Shown here piece after piece: positions 18,034-25,809 of a stretch of 64,000 bases of DNA; position 1 is the stretch's first letter; every line of letters starts with the position of its first letter. Source of the DNA: JAIOZK01 sp964468645 (lineage in GTDB: Bacteria; Bacteroidota; Bacteroidia; Bacteroidales; JAIOZK01); NCBI GenBank assembly GCA_964468645.1, contig CAYXUU010000021.1:1-64000 (forward strand), in the 5' to 3' direction. The notes beneath the pieces were generated by a model. It did no database searches and was not told where the DNA came from. It saw only the letters and a program-made list of their open reading frames with translations. The position numbers were made by a program, and so were the translations under genes.

Positions 18034-19386
18034 ATGAAACTTACCACACTTAATGCAATTTCTCCGGTTGATGGCAGGTACCATAAAGCCACCCAAAACC
18101 TGTCCTATTATTTCTCCGAAGCCGCTTTTATTAATTATCGATTGTTTGTTGAAATAGAATATTTCATTGCCCTTTGTGAAATACCATTACCTCAACTTGC
18201 TGATTTTGACAAATCATGCTACGACAAGTTAAGATCTATTTCAAGGAATTTTACCTTTAAGGATGCAGAAGAGGTTAAAAAAATTGAGAAGATAACAAAC
18301 CATGATGTAAAAGCTGTTGAATACTATCTGAAGAAAAGATATGATAAGGTTGAACTATCAGGTTATAAGGAGTTTATACATTTTGGATTGACCTCTCAGG
18401 ATGCCACTAATACAGCCATACCCTATGCAACTAAACTGGCATTTAATGATGTCATCATACCATTGCTCGATGAAATGCTAAATAAGCTTACAACCCGTGC
18501 GAAAGAATGGATGAAGGAGCCTATGTTGTCACGAACCCATGGACAGCCAGCCTCTCCAACTACTATTGGAAAAGAGATCTATGTTTTTGTTGACCGTTTG
18601 AAACAACAGATTAAGCAACTGAAGACAGTTCCTTTTACTGCAAAATTCGGTGGGGCTACCGGTAACTTTAATGCCCACAAGGCAGCATATCCTGATATTG
18701 ACTGGGTAGAATTCGGAAACGAATTTGTTAAAAATCACCTTAAACTTGGAAGACAAAAGGCAACAACCCAGATTGAACATTATGACAACCTCGCAGCACT
18801 CTTCGATAACATGAAAAGGATTAATACAATCCTTATTGATTTTTGCCGTGATATCTGGACCTATATCTCAATGGAATACTTCAAGCAGAAAATTGTAAGT
18901 ACTGAAGTTGGATCTTCAACCATGCCCCACAAGGTCAATCCGATTGATTTTGAGAATGCGGAAGGGAACCTGGGTGTTGCCAATGCCATGTTCAACCATC
19001 TCTCAGCTAAGTTACCAATTTCAAGGCTTCAAAGAGATCTTACCGATTCTACAGTGATTCGTAATATTGGTGTACCTATCGGGCATACCATTATTGCTAT
19101 TAAGTCGCTACAAAAGGGACTGGACAAATTATTGCTTAACAAAGCGAAACTGCAAGAAGATCTGGAAAATAATTGGGCAGTTGTTTCAGAAGCTATTCAA
19201 ACAATATTGCGTCGTGAGCATTACCCCGATCCTTATGAAGCACTTAAAAAGCTAACACGGAAAAATACGCATATTACTCGCGAGGTTCTGGAGCAATTTA
19301 TCGATTCCCTAAAGATCCCGGCAAAAGTCAAGGAAGAACTGAAGGCCATAACCCCAGTTAATTACACCGGAATCACAAAATTTTAA
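18034..19386 (+). CDS. purB: Adenylosuccinate lyase
   Basis: The 450-residue enzyme of purine synthesis splits fumarate from SAICAR and from adenylosuccinate. The fumarase/aspartase superfamily signature is present as GSSTMPHKVNP near residue 295. The upstream catalytic-histidine motif is SRTHGQPASPTT (about residue 168), and a third conserved region contains HFGLTSQD. The length matches the long bacterial PurB form. A GT2 glycosyltransferase gene follows only 10 bp later on the same strand, an odd partner for a purine gene. It is presumably a passenger on the same transcript. Confidence 0.96.
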   Translation: MKLTTLNAISPVDGRYHKATQNLSYYFSEAAFINYRLFVEIEYFIALCEIPLPQLADFDKSCYDKLRSISRNFTFKDAEEVKKIEKITNHDVKAVEYYLKKRYDKVELSGYKEFIHFGLTSQDATNTAIPYATKLAFNDVIIPLLDEMLNKLTTRAKEWMKEPMLSRTHGQPASPTTIGKEIYVFVDRLKQQIKQLKTVPFTAKFGGATGNFNAHKAAYPDIDWVEFGNEFVKNHLKLGRQKATTQIEHYDNLAALFDNMKRINTILIDFCRDIWTYISMEYFKQKIVSTEVGSSTMPHKVNPIDFENAEGNLGVANAMFNHLSAKLPISRLQRDLTDSTVIRNIGVPIGHTIIAIKSLQKGLDKLLLNKAKLQEDLENNWAVVSEAIQTILRREHYPDPYEALKKLTRKNTHITREVLEQFIDSLKIPAKVKEELKAITPVNYTGITKF

Positions 19387-19396
19387 CGTTTAATAA

Positions 19397-20266
19397 ATGA
19401 AGGTTAGTGGTTTCAGTTTTATCAGGAACGCGGAAAAATTTGGCTACCCCATTGTTGAATCAATAACTTCTGTATTGCCACTCTGTGATGAGTTTATAGT
19501 TGCCGTTGGTAATTCTGAAGATAATACACTGAACCTGATCAGGTCTATAGAATCAGATAAAATCAAGATCCTAGAAACAACCTGGGACGATTCCCTGCGC
19601 AGAGGAGGGCGGGTTTTAGCATTGGAGACCGACAAAGCATTCGGGGGCATTAATCCTGATGCTAACTGGGCATTTTATATTCAGGGCGATGAAGTACTTC
19701 ATGAGCAATATTTACCGGCAGTTCAGGATGCAATGATAAAATGGAAAAACTATCAGGAGGTTGAAGGTTTACTTTTCAACTACCTCCATTTTTATGGTTC
19801 ATATGATTATACCGGAGATTCAAGAAGGTGGTACCGAAAAGAGGTCCGGATTATCAGAAACGATAAAACTATTAAATCATACAGGGATGCACAGGGTTTC
19901 AGAAAAAACAACAAAACATTACGCGTAAAGCCAGTAAATGCAACCATGTATCATTATGGCTGGGTAAAGCCTCCCCGGCAACAACAGGAAAAATTGAAGG
20001 CTTTCCACAGTTACTGGCATGATGATCACTGGCTTAAAGAAAATATACCTCCGGTTGAAGATTTTGATTATTCGGAAATTGACGCTTTAAAACATTTTGA
20101 CGGAACCCATCCTGATGTGATGAAAGACAGGATCAACAAAATGAACTGGGAATTCAGCTTTGATCCAACACAGAAAAAATTCAATACGAAGTCCAGGATA
20201 TTCCATTCCCTTGATAAATTATTGGGTTTTAGAATTGGGGAGTATAAGAATTATAAGATTGTTTGA
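19397..20266 (+). CDS. Family 2 glycosyltransferase
   Basis: The 289-residue protein belongs to the GT-A glycosyltransferase group. It begins KVSGFSFIRNAEKFGYPI and has GNSEDNT after the first strand. Its WAFYIQGDEVLHE segment (about residue 95) carries the region where the metal-binding acidic motif lies, here QGDE rather than a classic DxD. The C-terminal half has several aromatic-rich stretches and no membrane helix, so a cytosolic enzyme is likely. Donor and acceptor sugars are unknown. It starts 10 bp after purB and may be co-transcribed with it. Confidence 0.83.
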   Translation: MKVSGFSFIRNAEKFGYPIVESITSVLPLCDEFIVAVGNSEDNTLNLIRSIESDKIKILETTWDDSLRRGGRVLALETDKAFGGINPDANWAFYIQGDEVLHEQYLPAVQDAMIKWKNYQEVEGLLFNYLHFYGSYDYTGDSRRWYRKEVRIIRNDKTIKSYRDAQGFRKNNKTLRVKPVNATMYHYGWVKPPRQQQEKLKAFHSYWHDDHWLKENIPPVEDFDYSEIDALKHFDGTHPDVMKDRINKMNWEFSFDPTQKKFNTKSRIFHSLDKLLGFRIGEYKNYKIV

Positions 20267-20278
20267 TGAATGAGTTAT

Positions 20279-20399
20279 GTTGTTTGTGTTGTCAGGGTTG
20301 TCGATGTTGTCGGGTTGTCAAAGATTTAATGAGAATTTAACTTTCGAGGACAACAATGACAACCTGACAACGCAAAGCAGACAACGATAAGAACAACAC
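20279..20399. repeat. Inverted array of GTTGTC units
   Basis: The left part (20279-20319) contains repeated gttgtc units with short spacers. The right part (20347-20399) contains repeated gacaac, the reverse complement. Together they could fold into an imperfect hairpin in RNA after the GT2 gene. Spacers are only 2-4 bp, so this is not a CRISPR array. Confidence 0.65.
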
Positions 20400-20439
20400 A
20401 TATTTAGTCACCCAGTTTCCATTGCTTTCTTTTTTTTTC

Positions 20440-20447
20440 TAATTTTG
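20440..20447 (+). promoter_or_regulatory. Bacteroidota-type -7 box before DUF5606 gene
   Basis: TAATTTTG matches TAnnTTTG and lies 15 bp before the chosen ATG at 20463. It also overlaps the alternative upstream ATG at 20445. That favours the later start. No clear -33 element was found. Confidence 0.45.
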
Positions 20448-20462
20448 CATAAATTTTACACA

Positions 20463-20954
20463 ATGGATCTTAAAGAGATAATGGCGATATCAGGAAAGCC
20501 GGGGCTTTATAAGATGATCGCCCAGACCAAAACGGGTATGGTTGTTGAATCATTGCTTGATGGGAAGCGCTTCACCGCCTTTGCCCATGAGCGGATCAGT
20601 TCCCTTGAGGAAATAAGCATCTACACCGAAGATGAAGACATGACATTATATGATGTATTCAAAGCAATATTCGAAAAAGAGGGTGGTAAAGCATCCATTG
20701 ACCATAAGGCCCCCGGGAATGAATTGAAAGCTTATCTCCTGGAATTCGTGCCCAATTATGATCAGGAAAGGGTTTACAAATCTGATATCAAGAAGATCAT
20801 CATGTGGTATAATATTCTTGCTGATAATGAGATGCTGGAATTTACGGAGGAGGAAGAAGAGGCTGAGGACGTAGATGAAGTAAAGGAGGGGGAAAAGAAA
20901 CCTGATATTGAAAAAGACAAAGAAAAAGATACTGAGACAAAAGAAAATGATTAA
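20463..20954 (+). CDS. DUF5606 domain-containing protein
   Basis: The protein is about 163 residues with the ATG at 20463, which gives the family beginning MDLKEIMAISGKPGLYK. The earlier ATG at 20445 adds six residues that overlap a promoter-like box. The N-terminal half is the conserved Bacteroidota DUF5606 fold (TKTGMVVESLLDGKR, then a DVFKAIFEKE helix). The C-terminal third is almost all Glu, Asp and Lys and is probably disordered. The protein is soluble and its function is unknown. A clear intrinsic terminator follows within 10 bp, so this is a single-gene transcript. Confidence 0.85.
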   Translation: MDLKEIMAISGKPGLYKMIAQTKTGMVVESLLDGKRFTAFAHERISSLEEISIYTEDEDMTLYDVFKAIFEKEGGKASIDHKAPGNELKAYLLEFVPNYDQERVYKSDIKKIIMWYNILADNEMLEFTEEEEEAEDVDEVKEGEKKPDIEKDKEKDTETKEND

Positions 20955-20961
20955 TTTAAGT

Positions 20962-20986
20962 CCGTCGCATGACGGATTTTTTTTTG
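20962..20986 (+). terminator. Intrinsic terminator after DUF5606 gene
   Basis: The hairpin tccgtc-gcat-gacgga (20962-20977) has a perfect 6-bp stem and is followed directly by a nine-base T-run. It sits just after the stop codon at 20952-20954. Confidence 0.85.
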
Positions 20987-20998
20987 ACAATAAATATA

Positions 20999-21150
20999 CT
21001 AAACCGCTAAGCACGCTAAGGAACGCTAAAAGATTATTGACATAATTAATGATAATGGTAAAATAACATGTATTATAATAGTTATTTTAAATTATGGGAT
21101 TTTCAAATCTTGTTTATTCGCGTTTCTTTGCGTGCTTTTCGGTTAAAAAA
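20999..21150. repeat. Inverted pair of AACCG-GCACGC motifs
   Basis: The left arm (about 21000-21030) contains aaccgctaagcacgctaagg. The right arm (about 21118-21146) is its imperfect reverse complement (tttgcgtgcttttcggtt). The unit occupies the gap before pyrK and ends 7 bp from its ATG. It looks like a degenerate non-autonomous element. Motifs of this sort recur in Bacteroidota genomes, but I could not check copy number. Confidence 0.5.
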
Positions 21151-21156
21151 TCTTAA

Positions 21157-21927
21157 ATGAAAAAGATACAGGACTTCAAAGTAAAAGATTACAAATGGTT
21201 AAACAGCAACAGCTATATTCTGGAGCTTGAAACTGATAGTGAGATACCGGAGATCAGACCCGGGAATTTTGCAGAACTTGAAATCCCGAATAGTAATGAT
21301 GTTTTTCTTCGTAGGCCACTTTCCATACTTGATTTCAACAAGGAGACAAGAACACTCTCTTTCTTCATTAAGGTAATCGGAAGGGGAACCAAAAAACTTG
21401 GGGAATTGCACAAGGGTCAGAAAGTGAGCATCATATACCCACTGGGAAATTCATTTAGTACCGAAGGCATAAGAAATACACTGATCATTGGTGGAGGCTC
21501 TGGAATTGCTCCATTTGTCCTTCTTGCCAGAACCCTTCAAAAAAACATGTCGAAAATGAGTTTCCTCATCGGTGGCAGGTCAAAGGAAGATGTTCTTCTC
21601 ACCGAAATTTTTAGTATGTTCGGGGATGTATTAATAACCACTGAGGATGACACACTCGGAGAAAAAGGATTGGTTACCCAACATTCTGTATTTTCCGGTG
21701 ATTTTAATTATGACAGGATCTACACCTGTGGACCCTATCCAATGATGAAGGCCGTTGCCCACATTGCAAAGAACAAAGGGATTGATTGTGAAGCATCGCT
21801 CGAAAATATGATGGCATGCGGCTTTGGTGCCTGTTTATGCTGTGTAACAGAAACCGTTGAAGGCAATAAATGTGTGTGTACTGAAGGACCTGTCTTTAAC
21901 ACAAACTATCTGAAATGGCAGATTTAA
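21157..21927 (+). CDS. pyrK: Dihydroorotate dehydrogenase B electron-transfer subunit
   Basis: The 256-residue flavoprotein passes electrons from the PyrD subunit to NAD+ through FAD and a 2Fe-2S cluster. It has the ferredoxin-reductase FAD-binding domain (FLRRPLSI near residue 50), then an NAD-binding domain (IIGGGSGIAPFV near residue 110). The C-terminal cysteine cluster reads MACGFGACLCC...CVC. Its stop overlaps the pyrD start by 13 bp, so the two are translationally coupled. The NAD-linked type is common in anaerobes and agrees with the Rnf complex in this window. Confidence 0.95.
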   Translation: MKKIQDFKVKDYKWLNSNSYILELETDSEIPEIRPGNFAELEIPNSNDVFLRRPLSILDFNKETRTLSFFIKVIGRGTKKLGELHKGQKVSIIYPLGNSFSTEGIRNTLIIGGGSGIAPFVLLARTLQKNMSKMSFLIGGRSKEDVLLTEIFSMFGDVLITTEDDTLGEKGLVTQHSVFSGDFNYDRIYTCGPYPMMKAVAHIAKNKGIDCEASLENMMACGFGACLCCVTETVEGNKCVCTEGPVFNTNYLKWQI

Positions 21928-22832
21928 AAGTTATAATAAAGGACCTCGAATTTAAAAATCCTGTTACTACAGCATCCGGAACTTTCGGATTTGGTGAGGA
22001 ATTCGCCGATTTCATTGATCTGAACAAACTGGGCGGGATATTTGTAAAAGGCCTCACCCTGAAAAACCGTGAAGGGAATCCATACCCCAGGATGGCCGAA
22101 ACCCCTTCAGGGATGTTAAATGCAGTGGGTCTTCAGAACAAGGGTATAGATTATTTCATTAACACCATCTATCCCCGCATTAAAGACCTCGATACCGAGA
22201 TCATCCCTAACGTTAATGGCGCAACCATTGAAGACTACATCACGGTTACCGAGAAACTCAATGAGGTTGATGGGATTAACGCCATTGAGTTAAACATCTC
22301 CTGCCCCAATGTAAAAGAAGGCGGGATGGCTTTTGGGGTAAGTTGCCCGAGTGCTATAGCCGTATCTGAGGCCGTACGAAAGGCCTGGGATAAAGTATTG
22401 ATCGTGAAGTTGTCTCCCAATGTTACTGATATCACTGAAATAGCAAAAGGCGTTGAAGGTGCTGGTGCTGATTCGGTTTCGCTAGTAAATACTTTCCTGG
22501 GAATGGCTATCGATGCTGAAACAAGGAAGCCTATCCTATCAACCATCACCGGGGGTTTATCGGGTCCGGCGATAAAGCCGATTGCACTTCGCATGGTATG
22601 GCAGGTTTATCATGCTGTAAAGATACCGGTTATAGGAATGGGAGGAATAATGAATGCTACTGATGCAATTGAATTTATCCTTGCTGGATCAAGTGTAATC
22701 CAGGTTGGAACGGCTAATTTTATTGATCCGCAGGTATCTGTTAAGATTATTGATGGGATAGAAGAATATATGGAGAGGAATGGGATTGAAGTTGTTGATG
22801 ATATGATTGGGAAGCTGGAAGTTGGAAGTTAG
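21915..22832 (+). CDS. pyrD: Dihydroorotate dehydrogenase B, catalytic subunit
   Basis: The 305-residue FMN enzyme oxidises dihydroorotate to orotate in pyrimidine synthesis. Family 1 features are present. NISCPNVKEGG carries the catalytic cysteine (about residue 130), KLSPN the FMN-binding lysine region, and the phosphate-binding region reads GMGGIMNATDAIEFILAGSS. The length and the overlapping pyrK gene assign it to class 1B. The last residues (IGKLEVGS) run into a short low-complexity stretch (ggaagctggaagttggaagtt). Downstream DNA is decayed sequence. Confidence 0.96.
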   Translation: MADLKVIIKDLEFKNPVTTASGTFGFGEEFADFIDLNKLGGIFVKGLTLKNREGNPYPRMAETPSGMLNAVGLQNKGIDYFINTIYPRIKDLDTEIIPNVNGATIEDYITVTEKLNEVDGINAIELNISCPNVKEGGMAFGVSCPSAIAVSEAVRKAWDKVLIVKLSPNVTDITEIAKGVEGAGADSVSLVNTFLGMAIDAETRKPILSTITGGLSGPAIKPIALRMVWQVYHAVKIPVIGMGGIMNATDAIEFILAGSSVIQVGTANFIDPQVSVKIIDGIEEYMERNGIEVVDDMIGKLEVGS

Positions 22833-22865
22833 AGGATTGAGAATAGAACGCAGATGATCACGATT

Positions 22866-23735
22866 ATCAAGATTTTCGCTGATTATATGAATACGAATCA
22901 TGGCCAATCAGGAAAGACAGCCGGTATAGCAGTAGTCAGTCAGACTTTAAAATTGAGGATGACAGTATTTACCTGTATTACTTTATACATATCAGGGAAG
23001 ATACGAATATTTACTACCTGGAAAAATTCAATTTGAAGGGCAGTTCTGTAAAGAAAAACATGATTGAACCGGGTCGTTACAACCTTTTTCCGAACCGGGT
23101 AAACCCCAAAAACTTTATCTTAATGAACAGGACATAGGCAGGATAGTCGAGATTCAACAGGATTTAAATTTAGATCATGACAGAAACATCCCCTTCTCTG
23201 ATAATGTTCGGGTTAATATTGACATTGATAAGGATGGGGAAACTGAATACATTGCATTTGATCCTCTAAATAACAGAATGAGGATTATTCGCTCAAGCTC
23301 AAGGAGGGGATTGAGTTTGTGGAGAATTACCTGAAACTGCAGCAATTACGATTTGATAACCGGATCACCTATTCTATAGAAATCGACCCTGAGGTTGATC
23401 TTGAAAAAATTGTTCCCAAAATGATCATTCATACTTTTGCAGAGAATGCGGTGAAGCATGGGTTGGCGTATAAAGATAGTGTAGGAGAGGTCCGAGTTTG
23501 GATTATACAAGAAAAACAGAATCTTGTTATTGAGGTTTCTGACAATGGTATTGGGCGAATGAAAGCTGAAGAACTTGGAGCTTCCTCCACAGGTAAAGGG
23601 CATGAGATCATAGATCAGATTATTGGGATTTATAATAAGCTTCAAAAATCAGAAGTGAATTATAGGATTGAGGACTTGTTTGATGAGAATGGAAGTGTTG
23701 GGAGTGTAAGGGTGAAGGTGGTGATACCTGTTTAG
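22866..23735 (+). pseudogene. Remnant of a LytS-type sensor histidine kinase with decayed upstream sequence
   Basis: The 3' part (about 23290-23735) encodes the end of a LytS/YehU-type histidine kinase. It contains EFVENYLKLQQLRF and the ATPase N-box HTFAENAVKHGL. A G-box follows (DNGIGR). No dimerisation/phospho-acceptor domain or membrane part precedes it. Upstream, one frame is open from about 22875 to a stop at about 23137, and another runs from about 23070 to 23332. Neither continues cleanly into the kinase frame. Frameshifts and loss of the N-terminal half make a functional kinase unlikely. The ATG at 23319 would give only a 138-residue ATPase fragment, and no response regulator is adjacent. 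Confidence 0.7.
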
Positions 23736-23844
23736 CTCACATAATACATTTAATCATGCTCATATTAACATTCTGCCCCTACCCAATAACAATCATAAAT
23801 AAAGACTTAAAAAAGTCACACAATGCTGTATAAACCAATCTTAA

Positions 23845-23971
23845 GTCCCGTTAGGGACGGAATTAAATTTCAAAATTTCTGATTTTCAATTTTAAAAGTA
23901 TATGTCGTCCCTGACGGGACTGGGAAGCAATTGTTATTCCTTGTTTTATCGATATATATCCCTAACGGGAC
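23845..23971. repeat. Cluster of three TCCC/GGGA palindromes
   Basis: Three hairpins occur in the 307-bp gap after the kinase remnant: gtcccgttagggac (23845-23858), gtccctgacgggac (23907-23920) and atccctaacgggac (about 23958-23971). The first two lie in inverted orientation to each other. They belong to the same family as 6918-7115 and 25023-25095. The rest of the gap shows no gene. Confidence 0.75.
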
Positions 23972-24042
23972 TAAGGGAGAAGCAATAAATGAATTGGCGG
24001 ACAAGGCTTACGACAACATTAAATAGCTTAACATATGTGGAT

Positions 24043-24672
24043 TTATACCTCCCTTAGAAACAAGAATATCATTTCTGCTTTTCCTGCTCCAATACCCTCT
24101 ACCTTCATCAGCGATTTTACATTGGCCCTGACTATCTTATCAATACTTCCGAAGCGGGCGAGTAGTCGATGGGCCAGAGAAGAGCCAACACCAGGGAGAC
24201 CCTGGATGAAAAAATGCTGGTGATTTTGCATATTTTTTGGTTTGCCCCCTTTCCTATGAATAAAACTGGGTGGATTGATTTGCTGCCCGGCGGCCATTAG
24301 CATCAACCGTACTGTATCTTCTTTACCGGAAGATCTTATAACAGGGATTTGCCATGACAAACTCACCGCCAATAATGCTCCTTTAATGGATTCTCGGCTG
24401 ATTTTATGCCTGGTTTCAAAAGGATTCTTCTCTACAATAATTAATGGAATCTTTGTTGTTTTTCTCATAACGGCACATTGTTTCATCAAACGGCCATCTA
24501 TAATGGATTGCACAAAGTCCTCGTTAGTTTTTCTCTCAATCACAATTTCATCATTAATCATGTAATCCCCCGCATAAAGCTGTACCATTTTAACATTTGC
24601 ATTCTGCTTTGCGAGTGATTCGGGAATCCCAGAGTGTATTTCACGGTTGTCGGCTACTATATCGATTTGCAT
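24043..24672 (-). CDS. XPF/ERCC4-type nuclease with helix-hairpin-helix domain
   Basis: The 209-residue protein matches the XPF/MUS81 nuclease core. VADNRE begins it, and the catalytic motif GDY...ERKTNED (residues 35-52) fits GDXnERKX3D exactly. The C-terminal half has two helix-hairpin-helix motifs (LPGVGSSLAHRLL near 158 and VEGIGAGKAEM near 190) for DNA binding. This is the compact nuclease-plus-HhH2 arrangement of archaeal and eukaryotic structure-specific endonucleases, without a helicase. Bacterial members exist but are poorly studied. The expected action is cleavage of branched or flap DNA. It stands alone, flanked on both sides by TCCC/GGGA palindrome clusters. Confidence 0.88.
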   Translation of the reverse strand: MQIDIVADNREIHSGIPESLAKQNANVKMVQLYAGDYMINDEIVIERKTNEDFVQSIIDGRLMKQCAVMRKTTKIPLIIVEKNPFETRHKISRESIKGALLAVSLSWQIPVIRSSGKEDTVRLMLMAAGQQINPPSFIHRKGGKPKNMQNHQHFFIQGLPGVGSSLAHRLLARFGSIDKIVRANVKSLMKVEGIGAGKAEMIFLFLREV

Positions 24673-24820
24673 AAGTTATTTGCTTATAGAATAAAATGCA
24701 TGAGTAGATTTTACCATATTAAAGGAATCAAATTACTACAGACACCTTACTTATTAACTTGTTTTATTTTAACCTACGTCTTATCACAAAAGTAAAAGAT
24801 AGCTATTATATTTCAAAATC

Positions 24821-24976
24821 ATGATTAGTTATCCCAAACATATTGTCTCCATAGATAAGATCCCAGGAAACACTTATAAGCGGATCCAGAAAATGCTGGT
24901 GAGGAAGTTTTTGATAAGGGGATGGTTAATTGATACTGAATCTGACTTTTTGAAAGATAGTCATCCGGTGAATTAA
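24821..24976 (+). CDS. Possible small basic protein (51 aa), uncertain
   Basis: An ATG at 24821 opens 51 codons ending in TAA at 24974-24976. The peptide begins MISYPKHIVSIDKI and is lysine/arginine-rich in the middle (KRIQKMLVRKFLIRG). I recognise no family and no promoter box directly upstream. It could be a real small gene, a broken piece of a larger one, or chance. Confidence 0.25.
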   Translation: MISYPKHIVSIDKIPGNTYKRIQKMLVRKFLIRGWLIDTESDFLKDSHPVN

Positions 24977-25022
24977 ATTATCAGGTGAACCGCAAATCAC
25001 ATCATTCCGGATATTCGCAGAC

Positions 25023-25095
25023 AGTATCCCCTTCAGGGGCGGCATATTGGTAGAAGATTGGAAATAAAAATATTCTGGATCCCGTCAGGGACAGA
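25023..25095. repeat. Pair of TCCC/GGGA-type palindromes
   Basis: The hairpins agtatccccttcaggggc (about 25023-25040) and ggatcccgtcagggac (about 25077-25092) are spaced about 40 bp apart. They resemble the clusters at 6918-7115 and 23845-23971, with the first more diverged. Confidence 0.6.
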
Positions 25096-25378
25096 ATTAA
25101 TTTTTTCCATCTTTTATTTACTAATTACAAATCATGTGAAGCCTATAGTGAATTATGGAATATCTGTAATCAAATATTCATTCTTAGTGATTTCTTTGTC
25201 TCATAGGATCCTGGTGGCAAGATTAAAAATGGCTATAATGCCACAAAGCCACTAAAATATTTAGGCTAAACTGAGAGCATCAACTTATGATAGGTATGAT
25301 TTGATTTATGTAAATCATCATAACATAATAATCTGTGTTCTATTTTCTTCTCCGAAATATAGCAGATCAATAAATTAA

Positions 25379-25729
25379 TTACATATTCTTCATCATCATA
25401 CTCGCCTCATTGGCTGCTTGCTGGTTATAGGTAAATGCGATATCCTGGTAATTGATCAGATCGACGATGGTGCCGATAAAGCACAGCCCGGCAGTAAAAA
25501 GGTAAAGGATTCCCATTCCGATCTGGCCTACGATAAAACGCTGGATACCTGCCACAACCACAAATCCCAGAATAGTGGTCAGCAGGATCAGGTTGGGATC
25601 TTTCCTTCTGCTCCTGTATATGTTTGCAAAGTTTAACAACTGATTCTCATCATAATCTTTTGTCAGCTGCTGAATATAGGACAATTCCGGTCCCTGAAGT
25701 TCAGGCATGTATTGTAAGATGTTTGCCAT
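25379..25729 (-). CDS. TM2 domain-containing membrane protein
   Basis: The 116-residue protein has a soluble N-terminal third (about residues 1-45), then two transmembrane helices (about 48-65 and 72-95). They are joined by the short turn GIQRFIVGQIGMG, the TM2 domain pattern, ending in a DLINYQDIAF tail. TM2 proteins are small inner-membrane proteins of unknown function. It lies directly downstream of a DUF2752 gene (17-bp gap), a pairing seen repeatedly in Bacteroidota. The spacer holds the end of an 8-bp tandem array. Confidence 0.85.
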   Translation of the reverse strand: MANILQYMPELQGPELSYIQQLTKDYDENQLLNFANIYRSRRKDPNLILLTTILGFVVVAGIQRFIVGQIGMGILYLFTAGLCFIGTIVDLINYQDIAFTYNQQAANEASMMMKNM

Positions 25730-25741
25730 GTTTATAATTTT

Positions 25742-25809
25742 TTGAATTATTGAATAATTGAATTATTGAATTTCTTTTTGAATTGTTTAATCGTTGAATC
25801 GTTGAACTG
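25742..25809. repeat. 8-bp tandem array (TTGAATNN) across the 3' end of the DUF2752 gene
   Basis: Four units (25742-25773: ttgaatta, ttgaataa, ttgaatta, ttgaattt) and four looser units (25778-25809: ttgaattg, tttaatcg, ttgaatcg, ttgaactg) follow one another. The DUF2752 stop is at 25747, so about 21 of its codons lie inside the array. Because the unit is 8 bp, gain or loss of one unit shifts the frame. Confidence 0.85.

Larger units (their letters stand above)
24673..25378. other. 706-bp stretch without a confident gene
   Basis: Between the XPF-type nuclease and the TM2 gene I see only a 51-codon open frame (24821-24976) and two palindromes (25023-25095). A fragment reading atgccacaaagccacta near 25239-25255 resembles other degenerate intergenic repeats. 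Nothing indicates a tRNA or other structured RNA. Confidence 0.6.

Noticed and set aside
20279..20399. GTTGTC repeats as a CRISPR array
   Set aside because: Units are only 6 bp with spacers of 2-4 bp, and the right half is inverted; there is no cas gene nearby.
23319..23735. 138-residue histidine kinase as an intact gene
   Set aside because: The kinase homology continues upstream of its ATG (EGIEF before VENYL), with no phospho-acceptor domain left; treated as a remnant.
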